Assembly: GCA_040905685.1 (NCBI GenBank)
Contig: JBBDRB010000110.1
Location: 8,185-72,184, forward strand
Origin: JBBDMU01 sp040905685
Lineage (GTDB): Bacteria > Bacteroidota > Rhodothermia > Balneolales > Natronogracilivirgulaceae
Direction: 5' to 3'
Length of the DNA: 64,000 nt
Each line of letters begins with the position of its first letter. The stretch's first letter is position 1. The notes under the pieces were generated by a model, which worked only from the letters and a program-made list of their open reading frames with translations, did not search any database and was not told the DNA's origin. Shown here in pieces: positions 17,239-27,293 of the stretch. Made by a program: the position numbers and the translations under genes.

Positions 17239-19380
17239 TTAAGCCAGTACAAAGTCTATTATTCTGCGGTGCAGGTCGGTATGGACTACTTTCACTCTCA
17301 GGTCTTTTCCAAGTTGAAATTCTTTTCCTTTGTGGCGTCCGGTCAGGCAATGCCGGCTCTGGTCATACATATAATAGTCATCATTCAATTCCCGGACAGG
17401 AACCATACCTTCGCAATAAATATCCTTTAAAATAACGTATAATCCTTTTTCCGTCACTCCACTAATCGTCCCGTCAAACTCCTCTCCGATCTTGCCGGAA
17501 ACGAATTCGACCTGTTTCAGTTTAACCGAGTCCCGCTCAGCGCTCACGGCCTCTTTTTCCCGTTCACTACAATGCTCACCAAGTTGTTTAAGTTCCGGCC
17601 AGGAATAATTCGTTTTCCTGTTTGCAGTATAGGATTTTATCAGGTTATGCACAATAACATCTGGATAACGCCGGATAGGACTTGTAAAATGTGTATAATG
17701 TTTAAATCCCAGTCCATAGTGGCCGATATTCTCAGGGGTATATACGGCCTTGGCCATGGATCTCAGCAAAAGCTCGTTTATGGTGTATTTAAGCTTGGTT
17801 TTTTTTACCTCGTTTAGCATACGGTTAATATCGTCCACGCTGACCTTTCCCTTTCCCACTTTAAATTCTATGCCCAGCGGCCGGATCATCTCCGCAATAT
17901 TGCCAAGTTTATCCACGTCCGGCTTGTCGTGAACGCGATAAATGAACGGATACAGGTTTTTTTGTTTTTTCCTGCCGGATTTCTCCCTGATCACCTCCAC
18001 ATGAGAGGCCACCGTTTTATTGGCCATTAACATGCACTCCTCAACCAGACGGTGGGCCGTGAGACGTTCCTTGATGATAACCTTAAGGGGTTTACCGGAT
18101 TTGTCAAGCACAAATTTCGGTTCCGGAGTATCAAAGTCCAGTGCGCCTTCCCGGAATCGCTTTTTGGTGAGCATACCGGTCATGGCCGCCAGCATCTCCA
18201 ACTGTTTGGCATAGGGCCCGCTTTTCTTCCCGATTACCTCCTGGGCCGCTTCATAGGTGAAGCGGCGTTTAGAGTTGATGATCGTCTCATCGATGCTGTA
18301 GTCTACCAGCTTTCCTTTGGGAGAAATCTCCATAAAACAGCTGAAGGTCAGCTTATCTTCATGGGGACGAAGGCTGCAGACCCCGTTACTGAGTTTCATC
18401 GGCAGCATGGGGATGACCCGGTCAACCAGATACACGCTGGTGGCCCGGTTCAGGGCCTCCACATCCAGAATGCTGTCGGGTTCCAGGTAATAGGATACAT
18501 CGGCAATGTGCACGCCCAGATAGTAGTTCCCGTTATCCAGCTGCTGTATGCTTAGCGCATCGTCAAAATCTTTGGCGTCTTCCGGATCAATAGTAAAAAT
18601 ATCCATGCTGCGGATATCCTTGCGGCGCTTTACCTCCGATTCCGGGATTCCCAGAGGGATTTTCTCAACGTATTCATGCACCTCTTCCGGAAAGCTGCTG
18701 ACCATCTGGTTCTCGGCCAGAATGGACAGGACTTCGGCGTCGTTGCTGCCTTTTTTGCCCAGCAATTCAGTGACCAGGGCCTCGGGCATGGAACGGGGAT
18801 TGTCCCAGTTCAGCATTTTGAAGATGACCTTGTCGTTATGGCAGGCCTCTTTCAGGTTTTCCGGTTTCACGTAAAAGTTGACCCTTGCTGATTTTTCATC
18901 CGTTTCGATATACCAGGCGTTTTCCGATTGACGGATCAGGGTCCCCACAAACAGGTTTCGTCCACGGGACACGATCCCGACCACTTTGCCCTGAATACGG
19001 GTCGATTTGCCGTTTGGCTGAACCTTGACCCTGACTACATCATTCTCCAGTGCAAGTCCGGCTTTTTTGGGTGGAATCTTGATATCCGTTTCATAGCCTT
19101 CCACCCGGACGAACCCCACCCCGCTGCGGTTGCTGGTAAAAATGCCTTCCACCAGGTCGTTATCGCCGGCAGGTTCCGGGATTTTGCCTGTGAAACGGAC
19201 ATGACCCTTGCTGACCCGTTCCAGCATACCTTGTTTTACGAGACTGTCGATGGCTTTGTTCAGTTTTTTGTAATCGTACGGCTTTTTCAGCCTTAGGGCC
19301 TCAAACAGAACCTCAACCGAAACGGACGAATCGGGATGGGCGCTGGTCACCTCAACAATTTGGTTTTTAATGTTTTTCAT
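17239..19380 (-). CDS. rnr: Ribonuclease R
   Basis: This 713-residue 3'-5' exoribonuclease has, in order, a winged-helix N-terminus (SVSVEVLFEAL), OB cold-shock domains (EGIFTSNRSGVGFVRVEG), a catalytic RNB domain (FTIDPEDAKDFDDALS with the Mg2+-binding aspartates; HYTHFTSPIRRYPDVIVH) and a C-terminal S1 domain (EEFDGTISGVTEKGLYV). ATG at 19380 gives the natural N-terminus MKNIKNQ; an upstream TTG at 19398 is less likely. It lies 14 bases after the tamB stop and 45 bases before the barrel fusion gene. It degrades structured RNA. Confidence 0.95.
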   Translation of the reverse strand: MKNIKNQIVEVTSAHPDSSVSVEVLFEALRLKKPYDYKKLNKAIDSLVKQGMLERVSKGHVRFTGKIPEPAGDNDLVEGIFTSNRSGVGFVRVEGYETDIKIPPKKAGLALENDVVRVKVQPNGKSTRIQGKVVGIVSRGRNLFVGTLIRQSENAWYIETDEKSARVNFYVKPENLKEACHNDKVIFKMLNWDNPRSMPEALVTELLGKKGSNDAEVLSILAENQMVSSFPEEVHEYVEKIPLGIPESEVKRRKDIRSMDIFTIDPEDAKDFDDALSIQQLDNGNYYLGVHIADVSYYLEPDSILDVEALNRATSVYLVDRVIPMLPMKLSNGVCSLRPHEDKLTFSCFMEISPKGKLVDYSIDETIINSKRRFTYEAAQEVIGKKSGPYAKQLEMLAAMTGMLTKKRFREGALDFDTPEPKFVLDKSGKPLKVIIKERLTAHRLVEECMLMANKTVASHVEVIREKSGRKKQKNLYPFIYRVHDKPDVDKLGNIAEMIRPLGIEFKVGKGKVSVDDINRMLNEVKKTKLKYTINELLLRSMAKAVYTPENIGHYGLGFKHYTHFTSPIRRYPDVIVHNLIKSYTANRKTNYSWPELKQLGEHCSEREKEAVSAERDSVKLKQVEFVSGKIGEEFDGTISGVTEKGLYVILKDIYCEGMVPVRELNDDYYMYDQSRHCLTGRHKGKEFQLGKDLRVKVVHTDLHRRIIDFVLA

Positions 19381-19394
19381 AGGGTGTTTTTTGT

Positions 19395-22300
19395 TCAAAT
19401 TTCCTCTTCATCATCCTCCTTGCGACCAAATAAGCCGGTAACTGCTCCCCATATCCGCTGCCGGAACTGTTTCCAGGTGTTAAACTGCATCTGGGCTTCC
19501 AGTCCCACACCATTGACGCTTTCAAGTGCGGTTTGAGTGCCTCCGTAAGGGATCAAAGCCGGATCTTTACGGTGAAACAGTTCAACGGATAAGGCATTGC
19601 TGATCTGATATTTTGCCCCCACATCCCCGATATCCGCCTGAGCGCCGGCCACCTGACCGTCTCTTCGCAGAACCAGCCGGTCATCAAATAACCGGAGGGC
19701 TATGCCCAGATCGGCCTGATCAAACCCGGACATATTAAAATCTATATCCAGGTTGCTGAGATTGCTGTTGAGCAGGGTATTGATCTGGCTGGACAACAAA
19801 TGACTGAGCCCGACCTGGGCGGTCCTGCTTTGCATGTGGCTGCTAAACTCCTGGGTTTGATTGGCACCGGACCCTACCGGGATAAATCCCCCGGTAAACA
19901 GCAGGCTGGTGGCCTGCAGCAGTTTCTGTTCCTCGCTGTTGAGAAGGGCCAGGATGGCGTCGTTCTGGGTGGCATCAACCGACCCCGGAAATTCGAAATA
20001 AAAATCGTTTACGATGTTTTCAATGGTTCCCGTTACATCCAGCAGCAGATCAACGGGTAAACGCTGGGCATCGCCATCCGGACTTTGGGTTAACAGGGCG
20101 TTGATGTTCGGCCGTGAACTGTAAACGGCCGTAATATTAAGCCGTGCGTTCACCGGATCGCCGTCCCAGCGTATGGTGCCCCCTTCGCGCAGGGTAAAAC
20201 GGCGGGTAAAGATATCGCCTCCGACAAACTGATACTCCCCTGAGTCAATATCAAAGCCGCCAAACATCTGGAACTCCTCATCCTCCAGGGTAATGCGAAT
20301 GCGTCCGCTTCCCTCGGCGTTCATCACCTCACCGGTAACGGGATCAAACACCAGCTGCATAATATTGTCATCGGAAACGATAAACTGCAGATCAAGCTGA
20401 AAAACCTCGGCAAATTCCCGGTCCAGCCTGCGGGTGATCTCCGAAACAGAGCTATCCCCCCTCCTTTTTTCGATATCGTTAAAATCGGTTACGAATTGCA
20501 CGGAACGTCCCTGGGTCTCTACCCTGGTCTCGTCAAGCAGGGGGAGCGACAGCCGGGACTGAGAAGTGGTCCGAACCGGTTCGGTGGTCCGCACGTAGGG
20601 AGAATGGTTGGTACCGCTTATGTTGACCACCCCGGTGCCGCCAACATTACCGTAGAAATAGGATTCCGGTTCGTAGTTGTTGTTCAGAAAGGCCAGCGAG
20701 TTCAGCTCCAGGGTGATGTCCAGGGGCTTTTCCGGTTGAAAATCATTAAAGGCGATCTGTCCGTACAGCCTTCCCGTCCCCCGGGCCAGATCCCGCACGG
20801 CAAGCGTATCCAGGATAACCCCGTTGTGCCGGTCCAGTTCAACATGGCCGGATATGTTGTAGTCCGTATTAAAAAAGAAGGGTTTGACATAGGCTTCGTG
20901 GGCATACAGGTCTGCATTAAAATAAAAATCATCAAGGCTGCCCGTGAGCAGGCCTTCACCGGTGCCCCGGCCTTCTACGGTTTCAAAAACGCCGGTTGCG
21001 ATATACGGCACCACCCACAGATCGATTTCATTGAAATACGCATCAAAATAATACAGGGTATCCTGAGGCGAGATAAACCCTTCCAGCACGATGTCCTGAC
21101 CTACATTATTGTTGCCTGCCAGATAAGTTGCATATTTTGACGTATCGGTGAGGATGGCCAGGCGGGTATCAAAGCGCCGGGTGTCGGCATTGAAACGGCT
21201 GGTCAAATCTATATCCCCGACCGTGCGGTTATCGATGGCAAACCGGTCGACCACGATGTCGCCCTGGAAACTCGGCTGCTCGGCCAGGGATTTTGTGAAG
21301 AATTCGGCGTTCAATATCCCCTGAAAATCGATCCGGCCGTCGACCAGGTCGGAGATCTTAGTGAGGTCAATGTTTCGCAGGCTGTAAATGACCGAATCCT
21401 CCAGGGACGGGCTATAGGTACCCTGCACATCAATATGCTGATCCGCATTTTCAAATGTGGCGTCTCCGATGGTCAGGCTGTTGTCGGCATTATAGGTTAT
21501 TACCGGCTCATGTTCATTCATCCAGAAATAACCGGAGTTGCCCAGCTGGAATCGCGTTATCAAGGCGGTAATGGATAAGGAATCAAGCACACCGACCACT
21601 TCGGTTGCAAACATGGCGTCATTGCCAAAATCGCCTATTTGCTGGGAGGCCCGGATCGTATCCTCCCGCATGGAGATTACCGTTTTCAGTTCATTGAACG
21701 GCAGGTTCCTTATTTCGGTTCTTCGGATCCCGGCCTCAATATCGAGACTCGAAAAGTCCCTTAGTTTCTGGCCATGGCGAAAGTGAGCGGTAAATTTCAC
21801 ATCAGGGTCTTCAAAACTATAACCGTTGATTACGGCATGGTTATCGGTCCATCCCCCTGAAATAAGAAAAGCACTGCTGTCGGCATTGACGTTGAAATTA
21901 ATATTTGCATTGGAAGCAATAAGAGGGAGGTCCGGGAAGTATTGCTTTATCAGCTCCAGATCTTTAAGCTCCAGTGTAAAATTCAAATTAAGGTTCTGGT
22001 CGCTATACGGCGGAGCCTGCCGTGTGCTTAACGTATCGAGCATAAACTCTTCGGTAATCCGGTCCTGGAAATAACCGCTCCAGTGCTTGCCCGCGCTGAA
22101 AATTTTTCCCGGATGAACGTCACCTTCTATGAACATATCCATAAACGAGCTGGTAAATCGCAGGGTGCGGTTTCCATTGCCGGGCTGGTCAATATCCATA
22201 TAAAGCTGATGCGGCTGCAGGGTATCGCCATTGACGACCGACTGCAGAATATCCAGGTTGGCCCGACCGTAAAGGCTGTCTATATGGTCGCCCCGGGCAT

Positions 22301-23966
22301 TGAAATCATACATGAAGTTCAGGGAGGTAGCCGGGGCAGTATCATAATTAGTGAAATCAGCCAGATCCAGCAGGGAAGCTTCCCCGCTGAAGTCATAGCG
22401 GGGCTCCCGGCGGCTGAAGTCAACCCGGCCCTGCCCCTGTATCATGGTAATGCCCTGCTTAAAAACAAAATCCGGCCGGAGAACCATATCCTGGTAATTG
22501 AGGTTTACCTGTAAATCAGGAAATACAAAGTAGTCGTAATAGCTGTCGATAAGATCGAGATCCATGGAAAAGCGGGCCGTTTCCGGATCATATCCGCTGC
22601 CGTGGAAAACGGCATTCAACGTGATGCCGGAGGATTTCAGTTCCAGCGACGGGAATTGGCCGGCATTGATATCATTGCTCAGCAGGGAACCGGAATAATT
22701 CCAGGGGGCCTTAAGGCCGAACCAGGCATTCAGGTTCATATCACCCTGGGGAAGGAGCAAGTCCAGGTGTACACCCAGGGAATCGGCGTCGCCAAAGATA
22801 TCTCCCTTCAGGTCCAGCATTTCCCAGTCCTGGAAGGAGGTGTCAAAAAAGGACTGGGCAAGGACGTCTATATCCTCGTTCCGGAGACTGAATTCGCCGA
22901 TTTCGGCCTTATACGCCAAAGGCAGGGGACCCACCAGGCCGGATACTTCGCCTGAAAGGCCGAACCGGCTCTCCCCTGAGATTAAATGCACATCCTGGAA
23001 TGAGATGTTATCGGCAAACCCACCGGCTTCACCGCTGACCTGAACGGGCAGATCAATATCGGGAATAGCAGACAGGATGTCGGAAAATTCGTTGGGGTAC
23101 AGGAATGAGGAAAATATTTCCGAATCAAATCCCGCTTTTTCAAACTGTCCCGGGAGGTCGCCCCGGTTTAAATTCACTCCCCTTATCAGACTGTTAACGA
23201 TTACCGATGACCGGTTGGCGGATAGGTGGATACGGTTCAATTCCAGATAGTCGCCGTCGTTGTATATTTGCCCCGAAAGTCGGACCGGAGAGGCCTTTAT
23301 TCCGGGTACATCCATGGTAAACGAATCGACATCAAGGTATTTTTGGGTTTCCGTGACCTCAAGCAGCATGGTCAGATCAATCCCGTAGGCCGAAAAGGGC
23401 TGGGGCAGGGTGACCCCGGCCGGCAAATTAAGCAACCGGTCTGCATGGATCCGTCCCGATGTAATGGTGAAGGCCGGAGCGAATACGTCGATGAACCGGT
23501 CGTCCCGGAACAGGCTTCTTCCGCCTTCCATCCTTTCAAACCGCGGGGCCAGGGCATGCGCAATCGTGTAAACTGAGTCACCGTCTGCCTTTAGAAACAG
23601 CGAGGGGTTTTCTATCACCAGATTATTGACCCTGATCTTGTTCAAAAGCAGGTCCCACAGGGCCGGGTTTACCGTAACGGCATCCATGCGCAGCAGGGTA
23701 TCCGTTTTCCCATCCTCGTCATAGGTAAGCTCGATATCGGTGAAGGTCAGGCTGAAAGGAAGCAGCCCGTCGAGTTTACCCACGGAAATATTTCCTTGAT
23801 AATACCCGTTAAAGGACCCCTCAATTCGTTCGGCAATTGCATGTTTAGCCCAATTGGTTTGCATAAACAGAAAAGCGGCGCCAATGCAAACCACGGCGAT
23901 CACCAGCACGATCAACAGGCTCTTCAGCAGAAAATTCCAGGTGCTATATATTATCTGAACAAACAA
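19395..23966 (-). CDS. tamB: TamB/AsmA-like inner-membrane translocation or lipid-transfer protein
   Basis: This 1523-residue protein has one N-terminal membrane anchor (about residues 12-34), an AsmA-like start (GSFNGYYQGNISVGKLDG), a very long repetitive beta-rich body, and a C-terminal DUF490/TamB domain (about 1200-1450; FDIDSGEYQFVGGDIFTRRF, VTGTIENIVNDFYFEFPGS). Such proteins bridge the periplasm and take part in outer-membrane biogenesis or anterograde phospholipid transfer. The partner barrel TamA is not next to it. It is transcribed between aroB (5 bases upstream) and rnr. Confidence 0.88.
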   Translation of the reverse strand: MFVQIIYSTWNFLLKSLLIVLVIAVVCIGAAFLFMQTNWAKHAIAERIEGSFNGYYQGNISVGKLDGLLPFSLTFTDIELTYDEDGKTDTLLRMDAVTVNPALWDLLLNKIRVNNLVIENPSLFLKADGDSVYTIAHALAPRFERMEGGRSLFRDDRFIDVFAPAFTITSGRIHADRLLNLPAGVTLPQPFSAYGIDLTMLLEVTETQKYLDVDSFTMDVPGIKASPVRLSGQIYNDGDYLELNRIHLSANRSSVIVNSLIRGVNLNRGDLPGQFEKAGFDSEIFSSFLYPNEFSDILSAIPDIDLPVQVSGEAGGFADNISFQDVHLISGESRFGLSGEVSGLVGPLPLAYKAEIGEFSLRNEDIDVLAQSFFDTSFQDWEMLDLKGDIFGDADSLGVHLDLLLPQGDMNLNAWFGLKAPWNYSGSLLSNDINAGQFPSLELKSSGITLNAVFHGSGYDPETARFSMDLDLIDSYYDYFVFPDLQVNLNYQDMVLRPDFVFKQGITMIQGQGRVDFSRREPRYDFSGEASLLDLADFTNYDTAPATSLNFMYDFNARGDHIDSLYGRANLDILQSVVNGDTLQPHQLYMDIDQPGNGNRTLRFTSSFMDMFIEGDVHPGKIFSAGKHWSGYFQDRITEEFMLDTLSTRQAPPYSDQNLNLNFTLELKDLELIKQYFPDLPLIASNANINFNVNADSSAFLISGGWTDNHAVINGYSFEDPDVKFTAHFRHGQKLRDFSSLDIEAGIRRTEIRNLPFNELKTVISMREDTIRASQQIGDFGNDAMFATEVVGVLDSLSITALITRFQLGNSGYFWMNEHEPVITYNADNSLTIGDATFENADQHIDVQGTYSPSLEDSVIYSLRNIDLTKISDLVDGRIDFQGILNAEFFTKSLAEQPSFQGDIVVDRFAIDNRTVGDIDLTSRFNADTRRFDTRLAILTDTSKYATYLAGNNNVGQDIVLEGFISPQDTLYYFDAYFNEIDLWVVPYIATGVFETVEGRGTGEGLLTGSLDDFYFNADLYAHEAYVKPFFFNTDYNISGHVELDRHNGVILDTLAVRDLARGTGRLYGQIAFNDFQPEKPLDITLELNSLAFLNNNYEPESYFYGNVGGTGVVNISGTNHSPYVRTTEPVRTTSQSRLSLPLLDETRVETQGRSVQFVTDFNDIEKRRGDSSVSEITRRLDREFAEVFQLDLQFIVSDDNIMQLVFDPVTGEVMNAEGSGRIRITLEDEEFQMFGGFDIDSGEYQFVGGDIFTRRFTLREGGTIRWDGDPVNARLNITAVYSSRPNINALLTQSPDGDAQRLPVDLLLDVTGTIENIVNDFYFEFPGSVDATQNDAILALLNSEEQKLLQATSLLFTGGFIPVGSGANQTQEFSSHMQSRTAQVGLSHLLSSQINTLLNSNLSNLDIDFNMSGFDQADLGIALRLFDDRLVLRRDGQVAGAQADIGDVGAKYQISNALSVELFHRKDPALIPYGGTQTALESVNGVGLEAQMQFNTWKQFRQRIWGAVTGLFGRKEDDEEEI

Positions 23967-23971
23967 AGCTA

Positions 23972-25075
23972 TTACCGGGTATTAATGGTTTCAAGCGCAT
24001 ATTTCCAGGACGCCTCAATTTCACCCATTGAACAGGTATCGATCGTATACGGCTTTCCCCAATGGGTTAAGAGGACCAGCCGTATTTTATTGTCCAGAAT
24101 CTTTTTGTCTTTATACATATAGGGAACGATCTCGTCCAGTAGATGAATATATTTTCGGGTAGACAGGTCGTAAAGTTCCCTGAATTCCAGAAATTCAGCA
24201 GCGTCAACCTGCCCGCCTTTTTGCATCGACAGGTGGGCAGCGGCGACCAGTCCAATATATACAGCCTCCCCGTGAGAGAAGGTTTTATATTCGGTAAAGG
24301 CTTCCAGAGCATGGGCGAAGGTATGTCCCAGGTTTAAATAGGCCCGGATCCCCGATTCTTTCTCATCCTCCTGAACGATACGGGCCTTAATGGCCGCACA
24401 CCGGTAAATAATATCCACCAGGTCGGGATGGTCATGCCACTGCGGGGTGAGCATCAGGTTGGCCATTTCGTCGAATAGCGACGGCTGATCGATGGCCGCG
24501 TATTTGAGAATTTCCCCCAGTCCGCACAGCCATTCCCTCCGGGGCAGGGACTCCAGGAGCCTGGTTTCGGCAAAGACGGCCTGGGGCTGGTAAAAAGCCC
24601 CGATCAGATTTTTGCCGGAGGCATGATTCATGCCCGTCTTTCCACCGATGGAGCTGTCCACCATGGCCAGCAGCGTGGTCGGAAAATGATACAGCGGGAG
24701 TCCCCTCATGATCGATGAGGCGGCAAAGCCGGCCAGATCACCGGTCACGCCTCCCCCTATGGCCAACAACGGGGTATTGCGCCTGACCTCATGGGCCAGG
24801 GCAAAATCCACAATGGCCTTCCAGTTGCCGGCATTCTTTTCCTGTTCGCCGGAGGGCATGACAAACCAGTGCACCTGACCGAAGATCGTCCCGAGCAGGT
24901 TTTCATAATACTGACGGTGCGTCGTATCGACGTTGGCATCAATGACGGCAATGGCTCTTGCGGTGTTAATGCCATCTTTCCCCATATGGGCGCCGATGGC
25001 CCCGCTCAAAGCCTGATCAACAAAAACAGGGTAACGGCGCATACCTGTAACGTTAACATCAAGATGAGCAGCCAT
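23972..25075 (-). CDS. aroB: 3-dehydroquinate synthase
   Basis: AroB converts DAHP to 3-dehydroquinate in the shikimate pathway using NAD+ and a divalent metal. The 367-residue protein has the NAD-binding GGGVTGDLAGFAAS motif, the PTTLLAMVDSSIGGKTGMN segment, and metal ligands in NLGHTFAHALE and SHGEAV. I chose the ATG at 25073-25075 (MAAHLDVNV); a start at 25114 would overlap aroK by 56 bases. Even so it overlaps aroK by 17 bases. This gives a compact aroK-aroB pair. Confidence 0.95.
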   Translation of the reverse strand: MAAHLDVNVTGMRRYPVFVDQALSGAIGAHMGKDGINTARAIAVIDANVDTTHRQYYENLLGTIFGQVHWFVMPSGEQEKNAGNWKAIVDFALAHEVRRNTPLLAIGGGVTGDLAGFAASSIMRGLPLYHFPTTLLAMVDSSIGGKTGMNHASGKNLIGAFYQPQAVFAETRLLESLPRREWLCGLGEILKYAAIDQPSLFDEMANLMLTPQWHDHPDLVDIIYRCAAIKARIVQEDEKESGIRAYLNLGHTFAHALEAFTEYKTFSHGEAVYIGLVAAAHLSMQKGGQVDAAEFLEFRELYDLSTRKYIHLLDEIVPYMYKDKKILDNKIRLVLLTHWGKPYTIDTCSMGEIEASWKYALETINTR

Positions 25076-25637
25076 GCTCGCGGACTCTTTGTTCAATTTT
25101 TTCAACAATGGCAAATCGATTCCAGAAGGGTTCTATGTTTATGCAGATCTGAGCCTGCACATATAATTTTTCCCGCTTTTTATGCAGATCATAAAGATAG
25201 GCTTTTAATTCCTTTATATCCCGTTTTGTGCCATCCTTTTTAAATAGCATGGGACGGGTTTTATTCCCGATCAGCCGTTTGAAGATTAACGGGAAAGGAG
25301 TATTAAGATAGACAAGAATATGTTCTTTTTTCAGGGTGTTCAGCACTCCTTCATTTTGCAGGGTCCCCCCGCCAAGTGCAATGACTGAATCACCGGATCC
25401 GAGCAAATGATCCAGGTACCGGAGTTCCAATGCCCGGAAATGCTCTTCTCCCCCCCCGGCAAATATATCGACGATGAACTTCTCCTCTTCCTGTTCTATG
25501 GTTCGGTCAAGGTCATGGAAAGGTTTCCCCAAATTCCGGGCCAGCATGCGTCCAATGCTGCTTTTTCCGGCCGCCATAAAGCCGCAAAGAAGGATGTGTA
25601 CGGGGTTAGCCGGTGGTTGTTGTATTTGCATGTCCAA
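25059..25637 (-). CDS. aroK: Shikimate kinase
   Basis: This 192-residue kinase phosphorylates shikimate at O3 with ATP. The P-loop is GFMAAGKSS near residues 19-27, the shikimate-binding DLDR motif follows (FHDLDRTIE), then FRALE and the GGGTLQN loop, and the lid Arg lies in NKTRPMLF. It is slightly longer than the usual 170-175 residues because of the N-terminal nine residues and a C-terminal extension that overlaps the aroB start. NFACT lies 34 bases upstream in the same direction. Confidence 0.95.
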   Translation of the reverse strand: MDMQIQQPPANPVHILLCGFMAAGKSSIGRMLARNLGKPFHDLDRTIEQEEEKFIVDIFAGGGEEHFRALELRYLDHLLGSGDSVIALGGGTLQNEGVLNTLKKEHILVYLNTPFPLIFKRLIGNKTRPMLFKKDGTKRDIKELKAYLYDLHKKREKLYVQAQICINIEPFWNRFAIVEKIEQRVREHGCSS

Positions 25638-25671
25638 AAATACAAATTAACAAATTCACAATTATGCAAAA

Positions 25672-27249
25672 TTACGGGCCCGACAAGATAACCTGTTCCT
25701 TGCTTACCTTCACCAGGCCCGGAGCAGCCCCCTTTGGTTTGCGCACATGTTTTCTTTTAGCGTAAATGACGGGGATCAGACTGGAACCCGCCCCCTTGGA
25801 GTACCGGGCGGCGAAGGACGCCGCCTTCTCCAATACCGGCATTTCCGGAAAACCGGTTCTCCTGTTCATGCGTATGATCACATGCGATCCGGCATATCCC
25901 CTGGCATGCAGCCAGATGTCTTCTTTATGCGACTCCCTGAGCAGCTCGTCGTTACTTTTGGCATTTTTACCGATCCAGAAGTCGAATCCCGATTCGGTTA
26001 TTTTCCTGAATGGATGACGGGCCTGTTCGCCCTCCGGCTGCCCGGCCCCTGCTTCCAGGATATCCTTTTGACGGGCTTTTATCCATGCGTCCAAACTCTT
26101 GAGCGAGTCTACGGATTCCAGTTCGGAAATCATTTCACTGATGGTACCCAGGCCGGCACGGGCGGCTTCGAGCCGCTCCCCGGCTTTTTCAAATGCCGTC
26201 TTAGCTTCCCGGCTTTTTTCATAGTACAGGGCGGCATTATCAGACAGGCTGCTCATTTTTTTTAACGGAATGGCTATGGTTTTCCCTTCATCGTAAAGGT
26301 CGTCGACTTTCAGGTGATCCGTTTCCGCCGTTACCGGCCTGTAGAGGTTGGCCATGAGCAAATGACCGAACTTCTCGTATTGCCGGGCCCGTTCCATGCT
26401 TTTGTCTGCCCCGGACAGACCCTCCTGCCGTTTCTGAAGTTTTTTCTGATGCTTCAACAACCGGTTCATCAGCGTGGTTTTACGCCCCTCGAATTTGCGG
26501 ATGTAGGTATTATAATAATACGACGAACGGATGCATTCATTGAAGCTGTCAAATCGCTTTTTACCCGGAAGGGGTAAAAAATCATCCGCCAGTATGCAAA
26601 CCCGCCCATCGGGCAACATAGCCGGAACCGCACGGTTCAGGAATTCATGATCCAGCCGGTCAGCAAATTTAACCATCTCTTCGTCCGTTTTTCCTTCCAG
26701 TTGAAAATAGTCGATTAGATCCCCAAGTAACGGTCTGGGGAACAGGTGATTGAGGGATACCAGCCTTTGTCTGGCATTCCCCTTTAACTCTTTATACCTT
26801 TTGGCATCCGGTTTGCGCGCCTGGGGAGCTTCTTTACCTGCAAGCACCTTTTGATGCTTAAAGGAACTGAGAATATACCCCCCACGAACCGCAAACACAT
26901 TGGCATTGTTGCCGTATAACTGAAATATTAATTGTTCCCCTGAATGGAAGGTCAGTTTCAAATAACGGTCACGGTCAGCAAGCTGCAGAGCATCCACTCT
27001 GAGGCCGGTCAGTTCCCCGAAAAAATGCGCGGTATTTTTTATTTTGGGCGGACTATAATAATCAAGGAAGATTCCGGTTTTTCGGGGTTCAACACTTACA
27101 CTTAATTTTATGGGGTCTCCCTTTTTTTCAAAAAACAAATCAAGGCGATTTTTCAGAACCGTAAGGGCTCCGGAAAATATAGCCTTATTTAAATTTCCAT
27201 TTAACTCTTCTGTTAAATATATTAGAGTGTAATAGTTATTCATATTCAT
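25672..27249 (-). CDS. NFACT-domain protein (RqcH/NEMF-like)
   Basis: This 525-residue protein starts with an NFACT-N-like domain (LTEELNGNLNKAIFSGA; LDYYSPPKIKNTAHFFGELTGLRV), has a long helical/coiled-coil middle (about 255-400) and ends with the NFACT-R (DUF814) domain containing SHKEDIWLHARGYAGSHVIIR. In other bacteria RqcH binds obstructed 50S-nascent chain-tRNA complexes and adds alanine tails. Here the canonical N-terminal DxxR-type catalytic motif is not obvious, so the tailing activity is uncertain. It heads the minus-strand run that continues into aroK. Confidence 0.82.
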   Translation of the reverse strand: MNMNNYYTLIYLTEELNGNLNKAIFSGALTVLKNRLDLFFEKKGDPIKLSVSVEPRKTGIFLDYYSPPKIKNTAHFFGELTGLRVDALQLADRDRYLKLTFHSGEQLIFQLYGNNANVFAVRGGYILSSFKHQKVLAGKEAPQARKPDAKRYKELKGNARQRLVSLNHLFPRPLLGDLIDYFQLEGKTDEEMVKFADRLDHEFLNRAVPAMLPDGRVCILADDFLPLPGKKRFDSFNECIRSSYYYNTYIRKFEGRKTTLMNRLLKHQKKLQKRQEGLSGADKSMERARQYEKFGHLLMANLYRPVTAETDHLKVDDLYDEGKTIAIPLKKMSSLSDNAALYYEKSREAKTAFEKAGERLEAARAGLGTISEMISELESVDSLKSLDAWIKARQKDILEAGAGQPEGEQARHPFRKITESGFDFWIGKNAKSNDELLRESHKEDIWLHARGYAGSHVIIRMNRRTGFPEMPVLEKAASFAARYSKGAGSSLIPVIYAKRKHVRKPKGAAPGLVKVSKEQVILSGP

Positions 27250-27293
27250 CCTGAAGGATAAGAAGCGCTTTTATAATTAATAAATAACCAACT